Origin: Paraliobacillus ryukyuensis
Lineage (GTDB): Bacteria; Bacillota; Bacilli; Bacillales; Amphibacillaceae
Direction: 5' to 3'
DNA length: 55,878 nucleotides
NCBI RefSeq assembly: GCF_003315295.1
Contig: NZ_QNRI01000014.1
Location: forward strand, 1 to 55,878
A program made the position numbers and the translations under genes. The notes under the pieces are model-generated. The model worked only from the letters and a program-made list of their open reading frames with translations, was not told the DNA's origin and made no database searches. This document shows, piece after piece, positions 24,011-34,560 of the stretch. The first letter of the stretch is position 1, and every line of letters starts with the position of its first letter.

Positions 24011-25588
24011 TTAGCCTCCTGCTATGTATTTTATTACCTTTTGAAATGGTAAAAATTCTAGTTCTTCTTTGGTAAATGTTCGTAGTTTAATAAGTAATAA
24101 AAAGTAAATACTTGCTCCTATCATAATAGTTACTACAACATAGAAGCAATAACCCCACCTAGAGTGCACATGTAACAATGGAAAAATAAATTGATTGATG
24201 AAAGCCACGACAGCAACCAACCCGGTTAATGAAACAATAAAGCGGATCCAAGGAATTTGAATAACTTTCCCACGCAAAATGAAGCTTAACTGCCCTACAT
24301 TACATAATAACACGAACAATGCACTACCCGCCGTCGCCATTGCCCCTCCGATTGTCCCAAACAACGGGACGAGCCAAAGGTTTAATAGTAATTTAACAAT
24401 GACACCAACAAGAACAAATAACGCAGTTCGATACATATAGCCAAGTCCTTGTAAGATCGAAGCCGTCGTAATACTTAAGCCCGCAAACACAATTGTAATT
24501 GCTAGTATTTGTAAAGTTGTTGTTCCGATAGTTGATGTGAATAGTAGCTGATTTGCGTAAGGGAAAATAGTAATTAATCCACTAGCGGCAGCGCTTGATA
24601 TATATAGGCTAAATTTCCAGGTGCCTTGAATATAATTGATAAATAACTGGTATTGATTTTTGAATTGCTGGGAATTAATCGTTGGAAGTAGCGCTAATGC
24701 AAGTGAAGAGCCTAATACAACGCCCAATTGGATTAAAGGTTGCCCACGATCAAAGATACCTTTCCACATTTTTGCCTGTTGTAATTGATATCCATGCTGT
24801 TCTAATCCAGCGACTAAAGTAAACGCATCGACAAGTTGAAATAGCAATAACAACATATGATTAATGGTCATGACAAGTCCAAAAATCAATATCCCACGAA
24901 AAGCTTCTCGCCAAGAAATCATTGGTACATTGTTATGCCGTAATAGAGAAGATTGTTTAAAAGAAAAATATAAGAATACGGTTGCGCCCAATGCACCTAA
25001 TAACGACGCGACACTTCCTCCAACGCCTATCTGGTATAAAGAATTACCCGTTTTCATCACATAGATAGAAAGTCCAATAATGACTGATACACGAATTAAC
25101 TGATCGACAATTTGTGAAAATGCTGTTGGTTGCATGTAGTGAAAACCTTGAAAAAAACCTCGATAACTAGAAACAAATGGAATAAATAAAAAGACGAAAG
25201 CTGCTATCTGCAGCGAAAGTGTTAATTCCTCATCTCCCATTAGTTGCGCAATAAATGGCGCTAATAGAAAGAGACCTGCTGCTAAAAAACTAGAAAATAA
25301 GAAAATAACAAACAAGATACGATAAAAGAAAGCTGAGGATACACGATTGTTTGATTGCGCATTCTTTTCTGCAACCATTTTTGAAATGGCAGAAGGAAAA
25401 CCATACAACGCAAGTATCATTGTGATTCCTAAGAATGGATAAACTTGTTGATAGATATAAAACCCAATATCGCCTGTTATATTTTGTAATGGTATCCGAT
25501 AACCTGCACTTAACACTTTGCTAACCAGACCAGCTAATGTTAATAGCATGGCGCCTTGAAAAAAGTCCTTTGTTGTGTTTTCTTTCAT
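24011..25588 (-). CDS. yabM: MATE/MurJ-like lipid flippase family protein YabM (SpoVB-like)
   Basis: Polytopic membrane protein of 525 residues with about 14 hydrophobic segments, belonging to the polysaccharide-transport (SpoVB/Amj-MurJ-like) group. The conserved start TKDFFQGAMLLTLAGLVSKV fits the family. Members move lipid-linked sugars across the membrane. YabM is a SpoVB relative, and its specific substrate is not known. It is the first gene of the yabM-mazG-rqcP-yabP-yabQ-divIC string here, because ptsG and its terminator lie upstream. Confidence 0.88.
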   Translation of the reverse strand: MKENTTKDFFQGAMLLTLAGLVSKVLSAGYRIPLQNITGDIGFYIYQQVYPFLGITMILALYGFPSAISKMVAEKNAQSNNRVSSAFFYRILFVIFLFSSFLAAGLFLLAPFIAQLMGDEELTLSLQIAAFVFLFIPFVSSYRGFFQGFHYMQPTAFSQIVDQLIRVSVIIGLSIYVMKTGNSLYQIGVGGSVASLLGALGATVFLYFSFKQSSLLRHNNVPMISWREAFRGILIFGLVMTINHMLLLLFQLVDAFTLVAGLEQHGYQLQQAKMWKGIFDRGQPLIQLGVVLGSSLALALLPTINSQQFKNQYQLFINYIQGTWKFSLYISSAAASGLITIFPYANQLLFTSTIGTTTLQILAITIVFAGLSITTASILQGLGYMYRTALFVLVGVIVKLLLNLWLVPLFGTIGGAMATAGSALFVLLCNVGQLSFILRGKVIQIPWIRFIVSLTGLVAVVAFINQFIFPLLHVHSRWGYCFYVVVTIMIGASIYFLLLIKLRTFTKEELEFLPFQKVIKYIAGG

Positions 25589-25680
25589 GTTTAGCCCTTC
25601 CCATATGATTGATAGTAATCCATTATATCATAGGAGATTACGTTACTACCTAAAATTACAAAGCTTTTTTTGACTAACAT

Positions 25681-25718
25681 AAAAATCAGGAGATAAGTAT
25701 CCGTTAGATCTTATCTCC
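25681..25718 (-). terminator. ptsG terminator
   Basis: Stem GGAGATAAG/CTTATCTCC with a 12-base loop, then TGATTTTTATG on the minus strand, 33 bases past the ptsG stop. Confidence 0.8.
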
Positions 25719-25750
25719 CTAATTTCATTTATCATGTATTTAGATATATA

Positions 25751-27778
25751 TTATTGGATTTCGACAAAGTCACCTTGATTTTCAGCGACCTTTCCAGCTT
25801 TCACATTGACTGACTGCCCTTCTTGTAAGTTTGTGAAAATGACAGGTGTTACCGTAGAAGCTGCATTGTTAGCAATATAATCGAGATCTACTTCCATTAA
25901 TAAATCGCCTTGTTTCACAGTTTGTCCTTCTTCTACTTTTTGGGTAAAACCTTCTCCTTTTAATTTTACCGTATCAATACCAATATGGATCAGTATTTCA
26001 AGTCCATCTTCTGATTGCATACCAAGGGCGTGTTTGGTTGGGAAAATATTAAGTATTTTTCCACTCACTGGTGCAACTACTTTTCCATCTGAAGGCTTAA
26101 TCGCAAATCCGTCTCCCATCATTTTTTGTGAAAACACTTGATCTGGAACATCAGTGATCGATAAAATTTCGCCAGCCATTGGACTGTTTACATCTACTTT
26201 ACCAGTTGGTATATCACAAGCTTCCGTTGCCGTTTGTTCTACTTCTTCTTTTTTACGTGGTTTTTTCCCATTGATGATATCTTGCATTTGTCCTCTTAAG
26301 GTATCGGATACTGGACCAAATATGGCTTGAATATTGTTACCTACTTCCATAACTCCGGAAGCACCTAATTTTTTCAAACGATTTTTATCTACCCTATTTT
26401 TATCATCTACACTGACACGAAGTCGAGTAATACATGCATCTAAATGGGTAATATTTTCTTCTCCGCCCATTGCTTGTAATATCTCATATGGACGATCATC
26501 TATTTCCACGTCATCTTCTATATCGACTTCTGCTTCATCTTCACGGCCTGGCGTTGCCAAGTTAAATTTAAGTATGGCCCAACGGAAACCAAAGTAGTAG
26601 ATAACTGCAAACACCAGCCCTACCAAGATAACCCACCACCAGTCGGTTCGATTGGGCATAATACCAAATAAGATAAAGTCAATTAACCCACCAGAAAAAG
26701 TCATACCAATCTTCACATCTAACAAATACATCGTCATAAAAGATAATCCAGCGAATACTGCATGAATACCAAACAAGACAGGTGCTACGAACAAGAATGA
26801 GAATTCAAGTGGTTCGGTGATACCGGTTAAAAAAGAAGTTAAAGCAGCAGAACCCATAATACCTGCAACTACTTTCTTCCGTTCTGGCTTTGCAGTATGA
26901 TAGATGGCTAAAGCAGCCGCTGGAAGACCAAACATCATAAATGGAAATTTACCAGTCATAAAGTTACCCGCTGTGAATGGAACACCATCTTTTAGTTGTT
27001 CAAAGAAGATTGTTTGGTCCCCACGTATTAATTCACCAGCTTCGTTTGTGTAATTCCCAAATTCAAACCAGAATGGGGAATAAAAAATGTGATGCAAACC
27101 AAATGGAATTAATGAACGTTCGATCACACCAAACACAAAAGTAGAAATGGTGCGATTTGTTTCTAACATCACATGTGATAATGCATTTAATCCTTCCTGT
27201 GCAAACGGCCAAATGTATACCATAATAATTCCTAAAATTAATGAACTAAATGCCGTAATAATTGGTACAAATCGTTTTCCGGCAAAAAATCCTAAGAACT
27301 GCGGCAATTGAATATTAAAAAATTTCTTATAGAGATACGAAGCAAGTAAACCAACAATAATACCTCCAAACACCCCTGTTTGAACCGTATCTATTCCTAA
27401 CATATTAGCATAAGCTGGATCATCTGCTGCCATTTCAGGTGTCACGCCAGCAAAGACACCCATCGTTACATTCATAATGAGATAACCAATAATTGCAGCT
27501 AAGCCTGCTACACCATCACCTCCTGCTAAGCCGATGGCAACACCTACCGCAAATAATAATGGTAAGTTATCAAAAACAATCCCCCCGGCTGATTCCATAA
27601 CTTCTAGAACCTTTAAAACACCTGGATTAGCAAACCACGGAAATTGATCCGTCCATTGTTCTTGGGCAAAACTTGTACCAAATGCAAGCAAGATACCTGC
27701 AGCTGGCAATAATGCAACAGGAAGCATTAACGCTTTCCCTACTTTTTGTAATGTACCAAAGACATTTGATTTAGCCAT
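25751..27778 (-). CDS. ptsG: Glucose-specific PTS enzyme IICBA
   Basis: Takes up glucose and phosphorylates it with phosphate passed from HPr. The start at 27778 ([18 protein letters not shown]) has a perfect AGGAGG; the reading frame runs further upstream through the leader with no other good start. At 675 residues the order is IIC membrane domain (about 1-405), IIB with the phospho-Cys in [13 protein letters not shown], and IIA with the phospho-His in [13 protein letters not shown]. This PTS pair is not found between yabM and spoVT in B. subtilis. N-acetylglucosamine PTS is an alternative, but GlcT upstream favours glucose. Confidence 0.92.
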   Translation of the reverse strand: MAKSNVFGTLQKVGKALMLPVALLPAAGILLAFGTSFAQEQWTDQFPWFANPGVLKVLEVMESAGGIVFDNLPLLFAVGVAIGLAGGDGVAGLAAIIGYLIMNVTMGVFAGVTPEMAADDPAYANMLGIDTVQTGVFGGIIVGLLASYLYKKFFNIQLPQFLGFFAGKRFVPIITAFSSLILGIIMVYIWPFAQEGLNALSHVMLETNRTISTFVFGVIERSLIPFGLHHIFYSPFWFEFGNYTNEAGELIRGDQTIFFEQLKDGVPFTAGNFMTGKFPFMMFGLPAAALAIYHTAKPERKKVVAGIMGSAALTSFLTGITEPLEFSFLFVAPVLFGIHAVFAGLSFMTMYLLDVKIGMTFSGGLIDFILFGIMPNRTDWWWVILVGLVFAVIYYFGFRWAILKFNLATPGREDEAEVDIEDDVEIDDRPYEILQAMGGEENITHLDACITRLRVSVDDKNRVDKNRLKKLGASGVMEVGNNIQAIFGPVSDTLRGQMQDIINGKKPRKKEEVEQTATEACDIPTGKVDVNSPMAGEILSITDVPDQVFSQKMMGDGFAIKPSDGKVVAPVSGKILNIFPTKHALGMQSEDGLEILIHIGIDTVKLKGEGFTQKVEEGQTVKQGDLLMEVDLDYIANNAASTVTPVIFTNLQEGQSVNVKAGKVAENQGDFVEIQ

Positions 27779-27894
27779 TACGATTTCCTCCTTCTGTTTA
27801 CGAGTTATACAGCATGTAGTTTGTGCCAAAACACTGAAAATAATTAATCGTAATACTGTTTTTTTAAAATCATGCACATTAATTCTGGAATTTA

Positions 27895-28015
27895 GCAAAT
27901 AAATAGGCATGAATACCAAAGTTATTTCGCAACTGATATGGCTATACCATCCTTCCAGTAACGAAATAACTTTCTACTCATGCCGAATTCGAAAATCATA
28001 TTCACAAAGTAATAT
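27895..28015 (-). promoter_or_regulatory. ptsG leader: RAT-like element and terminator controlled by GlcT
   Basis: A long imperfect hairpin spans 27906-27984. On the minus strand it starts GGCATGAGTAGAAAGTTATT and ends with CGAAATAACTTTGG then TCATGCC, followed by TATTTATTT. The sequence just before it, with TTCGAATTCGGCATGAGT, resembles the end of the B. subtilis ptsG RAT, which also runs into GGCATGAGT. GlcT would bind the RAT and stop the terminator forming. The 5' part of the RAT is less clear. Confidence 0.7.
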
Positions 28016-28019
28016 GAAA

Positions 28020-28865
28020 CTATATTTTATCCGTTAAACGTTGTAGATGAATAGTGAGATATAATACTTCTGTCTCATCTACAGGCCTATTTAACTGTTT
28101 CTGCATCACTTTAATTAATTTCCAAGCTAAGTTATAACATAAAGGGTAAGTTTGTTTTAGCACGTTTTCCAGTGACTTTTGTTTTCCTAATTTTTCTCCT
28201 TGATAGACCCGATCAATAGCACGATGTAAATGTTGAATTAACCGATTATAATCAGCATTCCCTTTTTGTAAACTTATTTCTAAATGGTCTTCAATAACGG
28301 TAATCATTTGTGAAATAAGCGTATGATTCTTTCTTAAATCTCTAACTGAACGGTCTGTGACAGCGCTATGAATATGCAATGCAATGAACCCGATTTCCCC
28401 TCTAGGAAAATCAACATCAAGTTCTTCTTTTACTTTTTGCACCACTTCACTAGCTATTTGGAATTCTTTAGGATATAACGATTCAATCTCAAATAAAAAC
28501 GGGTTATTGAACTGAATTTCTTTGTTCACTCGATTAATTGCAAAAGCAATATGATCGGTTAAGGCAATGTGAATATATTCATTCAGACGTTGGTCCATGC
28601 GCTCTTCAATATAGACAAGCATATCATTCATAAAGGAAATAATGTTAGGATCAATGTGAGTAAGTAACTGCATATATTGCTCTTTTTCTTGCTGTCCTTT
28701 TAATAAAAATGTTTTATCGGCCGAATCAAATGAAACGGTGTCTCCTTTTTTCTTATTAAAACCAATTCCTTTCCCTATAAGCACTACTTCTTGATAGGTT
28801 GGATGTGTTGCAATAATGACATTATTATTTAGGGCTTTTTGCACTGTTAAATCCTTCTGATCCAT
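28020..28865 (-). CDS. glcT: Transcription antiterminator GlcT
   Basis: BglG/SacY-family RNA-binding antiterminator of 281 residues. The start at 28865 (MDQKDLTVQKALNNN) has GGAGGAG upstream. An N-terminal co-antiterminator RNA-binding domain (about 1-60; ALNNNVIIATHP, GKGIGFNKKKGD) is followed by PRD1 (about 65-170) with LTDHIAFA and PRD2 (about 175-281) with LHIHSAV and YLTIHLQRL, whose histidines are phosphorylated by PTS proteins. It lies directly upstream of the ptsG leader it should control. Confidence 0.93.
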   Translation of the reverse strand: MDQKDLTVQKALNNNVIIATHPTYQEVVLIGKGIGFNKKKGDTVSFDSADKTFLLKGQQEKEQYMQLLTHIDPNIISFMNDMLVYIEERMDQRLNEYIHIALTDHIAFAINRVNKEIQFNNPFLFEIESLYPKEFQIASEVVQKVKEELDVDFPRGEIGFIALHIHSAVTDRSVRDLRKNHTLISQMITVIEDHLEISLQKGNADYNRLIQHLHRAIDRVYQGEKLGKQKSLENVLKQTYPLCYNLAWKLIKVMQKQLNRPVDETEVLYLTIHLQRLTDKI

Positions 28866-28966
28866 TTTTCTCCTCCATCGATATGCCATGTTACTCATTA
28901 TACATTATTTTGCATATATCCTTACTATAACAAACATAGTAACAATTATAAAAAAATATGTCTACA

Positions 28967-28980
28967 AACGAAAGCGCTAC
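28967..28980 (-). promoter_or_regulatory. Weak catabolite-response-like site upstream of glcT
   Basis: CGAAAGCGCTAC keeps the GAAAGCGCT core of a cre site but misses the outer positions. It lies about 100 bases upstream of glcT. No firm claim is possible. Confidence 0.2.
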
Positions 28981-29045
28981 ACCTCCTAACCTGAAGGTAA
29001 GTATAATAATTGCTCTAGTCCCTATTTTTATTTTTTTGTTAACAT

Positions 29046-29076
29046 AAAAAAAGTGATAAGCATACAAGCCTATCAC
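29046..29076 (-). terminator. spoVT terminator
   Basis: Stem GTGATAGGC/GCTTATCAC (one mismatch) with a 6-base loop, then seven T on the minus strand, starting 14 bases past the spoVT stop. Confidence 0.88.
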
Positions 29077-29089
29077 TGCTATAGTAGTG

Positions 29090-29623
29090 CTATTCCATTT
29101 GCCGAGCCAAAAATCCTGCTGCGGTCTCCGCCGCTTTTTGCTCTACTGTTGACACACCACCATCTTTCGAAAAGATAATCACACAACCGATCGGATCTCC
29201 ATTAGCTACAATCGGTTGCATAACGTAAGATGCGTCGATAACACCTTGATCATCAATTAGTTCCAAGGCCACTTTGTCTGGCTTCATCAAACCTGTTCGT
29301 TCTTCCATTACTTTCTCAATCGGTTGGGCAATGTTCTTTCCAATAAACTCTTTTTTCGGTTCTCCTGCAACTGCAATGAAGGTATCACGATCGCTTATTA
29401 ATATAACATTTCCTACAGAATCAAATAATGCCTCTGCGTACTCTTTTGCAAATGTGCTTAATTCTCTTATTGGCGAATATTTTTTTAAAATAACTTCTCC
29501 TTCGCGATCCACAAAAATTTCTAATGGATCACCTTCGCGAATACGCAGGGTCCTTCTAATTTCTTTTGGAATAACCACTCTTCCTAAATCATCAATACGA
29601 CGAACAATTCCTGTAGCTTTCAT
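29090..29623 (-). CDS. spoVT: Stage V sporulation protein T (SpoVT)
   Basis: Forespore-specific transcription regulator acting with sigma-G. The N-terminal AbrB-type swapped-hairpin DNA-binding domain (about 1-52) reads MKATGIVRRIDDLGRVVIPK, and the C-terminal GAF-like domain (about 56-177) follows. The length of 177 matches B. subtilis (178). The same N-terminal fold recurs in AbrB at 47286. It is monocistronic here, with its own terminator. Confidence 0.96.
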   Translation of the reverse strand: MKATGIVRRIDDLGRVVIPKEIRRTLRIREGDPLEIFVDREGEVILKKYSPIRELSTFAKEYAEALFDSVGNVILISDRDTFIAVAGEPKKEFIGKNIAQPIEKVMEERTGLMKPDKVALELIDDQGVIDASYVMQPIVANGDPIGCVIIFSKDGGVSTVEQKAAETAAGFLARQME

Positions 29624-29736
29624 TTCCTGCAGCCTCTCTTTCTTTGATGATTGTTAGCTGGTAGTATTTCCACTTTTCTTAAAGTAAAAACATAAATAAC
29701 CAGTTGTGATGTTAGTATGGTTGCCAACTAATAAAA

Positions 29737-32700
29737 CTATACATTCTTTTTAACTACGTCGCGTTTTAGATTATCTAATTCTCGCATAAATTGAATCGTT
29801 TTCTGATAACGCTCAGGATATGTTTTTCGATCCCACTGGAAGCGAATTTTTAACTTTTGATTATCTGTACCCAGATTCATCATCCGACCAAATTTGTTGG
29901 CATAATGGAATAATTTTTCGCCATCAATTTGCTGACTTGCACTTTCTTCTATAATCAATTCCATTATTTGCTTTTGCTCTTTAATCGATTCAATTCGCTG
30001 ATTCTTCGCTTCTACTCTTAGATGTGTAACATCTAACAAATTGGCTACTTCACTTGGATAATCGCCAAAGCGATCAATCAACTCTTCTCGAATATCATCA
30101 AGTTCTTCCTCTGTGTCTGCGCTTTGAAAACGTTTATAGATATCAATCTTTTGCTTACCATCTGGAATATAAGTATCTGGTAAGTAAGCATCTATGGAGA
30201 CGTTAATTTCTGGATCAAACGGCTTGATCTCCTCTTCGGTTTTGCCCTCTTTTCGTTTTTCAACAGCTTCTTTAAGCATTTGGGAATACATATCGAATCC
30301 TACTGAATCGATAAATCCATGTTGCTGTGCCCCCAGGATATTACCTGCTCCTCGAATGGATAAATCACGCATCGCAATTTTAAATCCAGATCCTAACTCA
30401 GTAAATTCTTTAATTGCTTGCAAACGTTTCTCAGCTACTTCTGTCAATACTTTATCTTTTTGATAGGTAAAATATGCATAAGCAATGCGGTTACTACGTC
30501 CAACTCGTCCACGCAGTTGATAGAGTTGGCTTAACCCCATTCGATCAGCATCATTAACAATTAACGTATTCACATTTGGAATGTCTACACCAGTTTCAAT
30601 AATAGTTGTACTAACTAGTACGTCATACTCTCCTTCAAGGAAGCCTAACATCACGTTCTCAAGTTCAGATTCATTCATTTGACCATGTGCAACCCCGACA
30701 CGGGCGTCTTCCACAAGCATACTAATCTCTTGTGCTTTTCGCTCAATATTCTCCACGCGATTGTATAGGAAAAAGACCTGTCCCCCTCTTCCCATTTCGC
30801 GTTCAATTGCTTCACGCAAAAATACAGGATTATATTCAATAACGTAGGTTTGAATTGGAAATCGGTTGGCCGGTGGTGTTTCAATGACAGATAAATCTCG
30901 TACACCAAGCATCGACATATGCAATGTTCTAGGAATTGGTGTTGCTGTTAAAGTTAACACATCAACATTCGCTTTTAACTGTTTTATTTTTTCTTTATGT
31001 TTAACACCAAAACGTTGTTCTTCATCGACAATGAGCAGCCCTAAATCATGATACATTACGTCTTTAGAAAGTAATCGATGGGTTCCTATCACCAAGTCTA
31101 CCGTACCTTTTTTTAAACCTTCCAACGTTTCTTTTTGTTGCTTTTGTGTTCGAAAACGGCTCAATAAACCTACATTTACTGGATACTCTTGGAAACGTTC
31201 TAACACCGTTTCATAATGCTGCTGCGCTAAGATTGTAGTTGGTACCAAAAATGCAACTTGTTTGCCCTCAACTACAGCTTTAAATGCCGCTCGGATGGCA
31301 ACCTCGGTTTTACCATAACCTACATCACCACATAACAACCGATCCATCGGTCTAATGCGCTGCATATCCTCCTTAATTTCTTCAATACACCGCAATTGAT
31401 CTTCCGTTTCTTGGTAAGGAAAAGTATCCTCAAACTCACGCTGCATAAAGGTATCTTCAGAAAAAGCATGCCCCTTTGATGCCTCACGTTCGGCATAAAG
31501 CTTAATTAAATCATCTGCAATGTCCTCAACAGTTGATTGAACTTTGCGTTTGACTTTCTTCCATTCGCTACCGCCAAGCTTGTATAACTTTGGCTCTTTA
31601 CCTTCCGAACCCACATATTTCTGGACTAAATCAATTTGATCAATTGGAACAAATAATTTATCATCACCAGAATACTGAATAAGCATAAAATCTTTATGCG
31701 CTTGATTGACAGCTAATGTTTCAATACCGATAAAGCGACCAATCCCATGGTTAAGATGAACAACATAATCACCAACTTTTAATTCCTGATACGATTTAAT
31801 ACGCTCTGCATTCGATATTTTTTGTTTGCGTTTCGGTTTTTTTGTTACTTTTTTAAATAATTCTTTTTCTGTTAAGATAGCTAGTTTATGAAGCGGGAGT
31901 TCAAACCCTCCAGCTAAGTCACTAATCATAATCGATGTTTGCTTTAAAGGAAGGGCCGTATCATTATCAACAATTTGTGATTCCATCTCATAATCTTGTA
32001 ATATCGATTGAACCTTTTCTGCTCGCTCAGGATTCGGAGTTAAAACAATGACCGAATAATCCCCTTTATGCCAACGTTTCATTTCACTTTGTAGCACGTG
32101 CATTTGTCCATGAAACTGTTGCATCGCTCGACAGGAAAAATTCACAATATTTTGTGGAGTCGTATTTGGAATATGTTTTAGAAATACGGTCAGGTAAAGC
32201 TTCGGTTGCACCATCTTTTCCCAAACCGTATGCCAGTCGTGTGAAATGACCGCATCACGAATCATTTTGTGTTCTTCTAACAAATTCTGATACCAGGTCG
32301 CTTCTTCTTGGTCCAAATGAAGCGCAGTTTCTTGAATACGACTCATTTCATCTAAAATAATGCAGCCGTTGTCTGGTAAATAATCTAGCAAACTAGCCTG
32401 TTCTTCATACAAAAAGCTACTATATTTAAGTAACTCTTGAAATCGTTCTTGCTCTTTCATTCGTTCAATATCATGCCCAATGACTTGTAATAATTTTTCT
32501 TTAGCAGTTGGATCATGAAGCTTTTGTAAATCTTCTGCTAACGCATTCTCAAGTCGTTGTGCACTAGCAACTAAGTCTTGGTCAGTTAGTAGTAATTCTG
32601 TGACAGGTTGAATCGTTAGACTTGTTTGTTTCTCTAAAGAACGCTGTGAATCCACATCAAAGTAACGAATAGAATCCACTTCTTCATCAAATAATTCAAC

Positions 32701-33279
32701 TCTTATTGGGTGTGATTCTGTAATCGGATACATGTCTAAAATTCCGCCACGTATACTAAATTCACCTGGACTAGCTACCATATCAACACGTTCATAACCC
32801 ATATCGCTTAAAGCGTTGATATAGGAAGCAACGTCAATTTCCTCCCCAACTCGAAAAGAAAGTTGATACGTTTTCCAATAATGCTTTGGTGGTAGGATTC
32901 GTTTTAAAGCTGCTACAGGGGCAACTAAAATACCTCGTTCGCGTTGACTCCACTCCGTTAATGCTTTAATACGTTGACTCCTCAGTTCTGGACTAGCTAC
33001 CGCCATTTCCGTTGATATCAGCTCGTTGACTGGATATAAATAAACATTGTCATCAGATGATAATTCGATTAGATCATCGTATAATTGTTGTGCTTGTGTT
33101 AATTGATTGGTAACAAGTAGAATTGGTCGCATTGTCGCATCTTCCACCAATGTGATTAACATACTACGTGCAGGCCCTGTTAAGCCACTAACGAGCTGCT
33201 CATTTAAACCAGATGATAAACCGTTAATAACCGAATAAATGTCATCCTGGTTAGATAAGTATTTCTTTACCCCTTGCAT
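29737..33279 (-). CDS. mfd: Transcription-repair coupling factor Mfd
   Basis: DNA translocase of 1180 residues that removes RNA polymerase stalled at lesions and recruits UvrA. It has the UvrB-like N-terminal part (to about 350), the RNA polymerase interaction domain (about 490-560; LKVGDYVVHLNHGIGRF), and the RecG-like motor (Walker A in LLCGDVGYGKTEVA, DEEQRFG, TATPIPRTLHM, and QLRGRVGRSNRIAYAY), then the C-terminal inhibitory domain. Full length compared with B. subtilis (1177). A weak ribosome-binding site (GGGGGAAAACG) precedes the ATG. Confidence 0.97.
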   Translation of the reverse strand: MQGVKKYLSNQDDIYSVINGLSSGLNEQLVSGLTGPARSMLITLVEDATMRPILLVTNQLTQAQQLYDDLIELSSDDNVYLYPVNELISTEMAVASPELRSQRIKALTEWSQRERGILVAPVAALKRILPPKHYWKTYQLSFRVGEEIDVASYINALSDMGYERVDMVASPGEFSIRGGILDMYPITESHPIRVELFDEEVDSIRYFDVDSQRSLEKQTSLTIQPVTELLLTDQDLVASAQRLENALAEDLQKLHDPTAKEKLLQVIGHDIERMKEQERFQELLKYSSFLYEEQASLLDYLPDNGCIILDEMSRIQETALHLDQEEATWYQNLLEEHKMIRDAVISHDWHTVWEKMVQPKLYLTVFLKHIPNTTPQNIVNFSCRAMQQFHGQMHVLQSEMKRWHKGDYSVIVLTPNPERAEKVQSILQDYEMESQIVDNDTALPLKQTSIMISDLAGGFELPLHKLAILTEKELFKKVTKKPKRKQKISNAERIKSYQELKVGDYVVHLNHGIGRFIGIETLAVNQAHKDFMLIQYSGDDKLFVPIDQIDLVQKYVGSEGKEPKLYKLGGSEWKKVKRKVQSTVEDIADDLIKLYAEREASKGHAFSEDTFMQREFEDTFPYQETEDQLRCIEEIKEDMQRIRPMDRLLCGDVGYGKTEVAIRAAFKAVVEGKQVAFLVPTTILAQQHYETVLERFQEYPVNVGLLSRFRTQKQQKETLEGLKKGTVDLVIGTHRLLSKDVMYHDLGLLIVDEEQRFGVKHKEKIKQLKANVDVLTLTATPIPRTLHMSMLGVRDLSVIETPPANRFPIQTYVIEYNPVFLREAIEREMGRGGQVFFLYNRVENIERKAQEISMLVEDARVGVAHGQMNESELENVMLGFLEGEYDVLVSTTIIETGVDIPNVNTLIVNDADRMGLSQLYQLRGRVGRSNRIAYAYFTYQKDKVLTEVAEKRLQAIKEFTELGSGFKIAMRDLSIRGAGNILGAQQHGFIDSVGFDMYSQMLKEAVEKRKEGKTEEEIKPFDPEINVSIDAYLPDTYIPDGKQKIDIYKRFQSADTEEELDDIREELIDRFGDYPSEVANLLDVTHLRVEAKNQRIESIKEQKQIMELIIEESASQQIDGEKLFHYANKFGRMMNLGTDNQKLKIRFQWDRKTYPERYQKTIQFMRELDNLKRDVVKKNV

Positions 33280-33427
33280 TCGTTTTCCCCCTATGAGTAC
33301 ACTTTCTACACTAGCTCCTGTACGTACAAAAACGCCTTGGTTAGATAACCAAAGCTACTACTCATTAGCATAAAATTATTTTTGTATGTGTCGATCCATC
33401 CTGTCACCTACTTCAACGTTATTTCTA

Positions 33428-33658
33428 TTAATGAATGAACGAATCTAAGGCATGGTAATCTGGATAATGTTCTAATATCTCTTGACAGTCTTCACAGATA
33501 ACAGAAATGTTCATGTTACCATTTGGATCGTAACGGATCATCTCTTTTCTGTCTTCAGTTGATAAAAAATCTAATCCTAATGCTTGGGCATGCACCTGTT
33601 TTTGTTCGATCGTTCCGACTAATTTCTTACAATGACGACACGTATATCTAATTGCCAT
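33428..33658 (-). CDS. fin: Anti-sigma-F factor Fin (YabK)
   Basis: A 76-residue zinc protein that in B. subtilis binds sigma-F in the forespore and helps the switch to sigma-G. The start at 33658 (MAIRYTCRHC) has GGAGGG 8 bases upstream. The two cysteine pairs CRHC (7-10) and CEDC (about 55-58) are kept. It matches the B. subtilis length exactly and keeps the pth-fin-mfd order. Confidence 0.9.
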   Translation of the reverse strand: MAIRYTCRHCKKLVGTIEQKQVHAQALGLDFLSTEDRKEMIRYDPNGNMNISVICEDCQEILEHYPDYHALDSFIH

Positions 33659-33726
33659 TTCAAGTCCCTCCAACGGAAAAATTCTTTATTTGTTAGGATT
33701 TCCGTTAAAAAGTATTTTATACGCAA

Positions 33727-34290
33727 TTACGATTGATTAAAGTCATTCATCACTTGCGGAAAAGGTTTATTCATCCATGATTCACAAGCATCTGCTGCAC
33801 GTTCTACACTTTGCTGTACATCACTTGCTACAGATTTATCAAACTTTCCTAATACATGGTCAATAACTGTTTTTTCACCAGTAGGACGGTCTATTCCAAT
33901 ACGTAATCGATTGAAATTTTTACTACCTAGTTGATCAATAATGGAACTAATTCCATTATGCCCACCATGGCCGCCTTTTTGACGCAATCTGATCTTTCCA
34001 GTCGGTAAATCTAAATCGTCATAAACAACTAAGACATCTTCTTCCGTTAACTCATAAAAATCCATTAATGGACGCAATGACTCACCGGACAAATTCATAT
34101 ATGTTTGTGGTTTTAAGAGTATCACTTTGGTTTCATCAATTGTTTCCATTGTGTAAAGGCCGTTAAATTTTGTCTTATTTAATTGCCAACCGTTACGTTT
34201 AACTAATTCATCAATAACCATAAAACCAACATTATGGCGTGTTTTTTCATATTTTTTTCCTGGGTTACCTAACCCAACAATACATTTCAT
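33727..34290 (-). CDS. pth: Peptidyl-tRNA hydrolase
   Basis: Releases peptidyl-tRNAs that drop off the ribosome. The N-terminal MKCIVGLGNPGKKYEKTRHN holds the conserved Asn and the catalytic His in TRHN; VVYDDLDLP and KGGHGGHNGI are further hallmarks. At 187 residues it is normal. The start is ambiguous: ATG 34290 matches family length, while a GTG three codons earlier is nearer to the weak AGAAGAAAG site. A long hairpin lies between it and ctc upstream. Confidence 0.95.
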   Translation of the reverse strand: MKCIVGLGNPGKKYEKTRHNVGFMVIDELVKRNGWQLNKTKFNGLYTMETIDETKVILLKPQTYMNLSGESLRPLMDFYELTEEDVLVVYDDLDLPTGKIRLRQKGGHGGHNGISSIIDQLGSKNFNRLRIGIDRPTGEKTVIDHVLGKFDKSVASDVQQSVERAADACESWMNKPFPQVMNDFNQS

Positions 34291-34474
34291 TGCGTTCACG
34301 TCTTTCTTCTCGATTGTTCATCTGTTAAAAAAATAATTAATTTGCATCTTTTAAAAGTTTCGTTATATATTTTACTGATATTCCTCTAAAAAATAAAGGG
34401 GAATTACTAAAATTAAATACTTTTAGTACTAGCACACCATTTGTATATCTATATTTACATTGTATGCATAAATA

Positions 34475-34526
34475 GCTCCCCTTAACATAAACGGATGGTT
34501 TGTGACCTGTTTATATTAAGGGGAGC
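34475..34526 (-). terminator. Hairpin downstream of ctc
   Basis: Perfect 11-bp arms GCTCCCCTTAA/TTAAGGGGAGC with further pairing inside (TATAAAC/GTTTATG), lying 35 bases past the ctc stop. The T tract after it on the minus strand is short (TATTTAT), so termination may be partial. Confidence 0.65.
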
Positions 34527-34560
34527 ATGTTAATTGATAATTATTCTATATATTTTTTTC

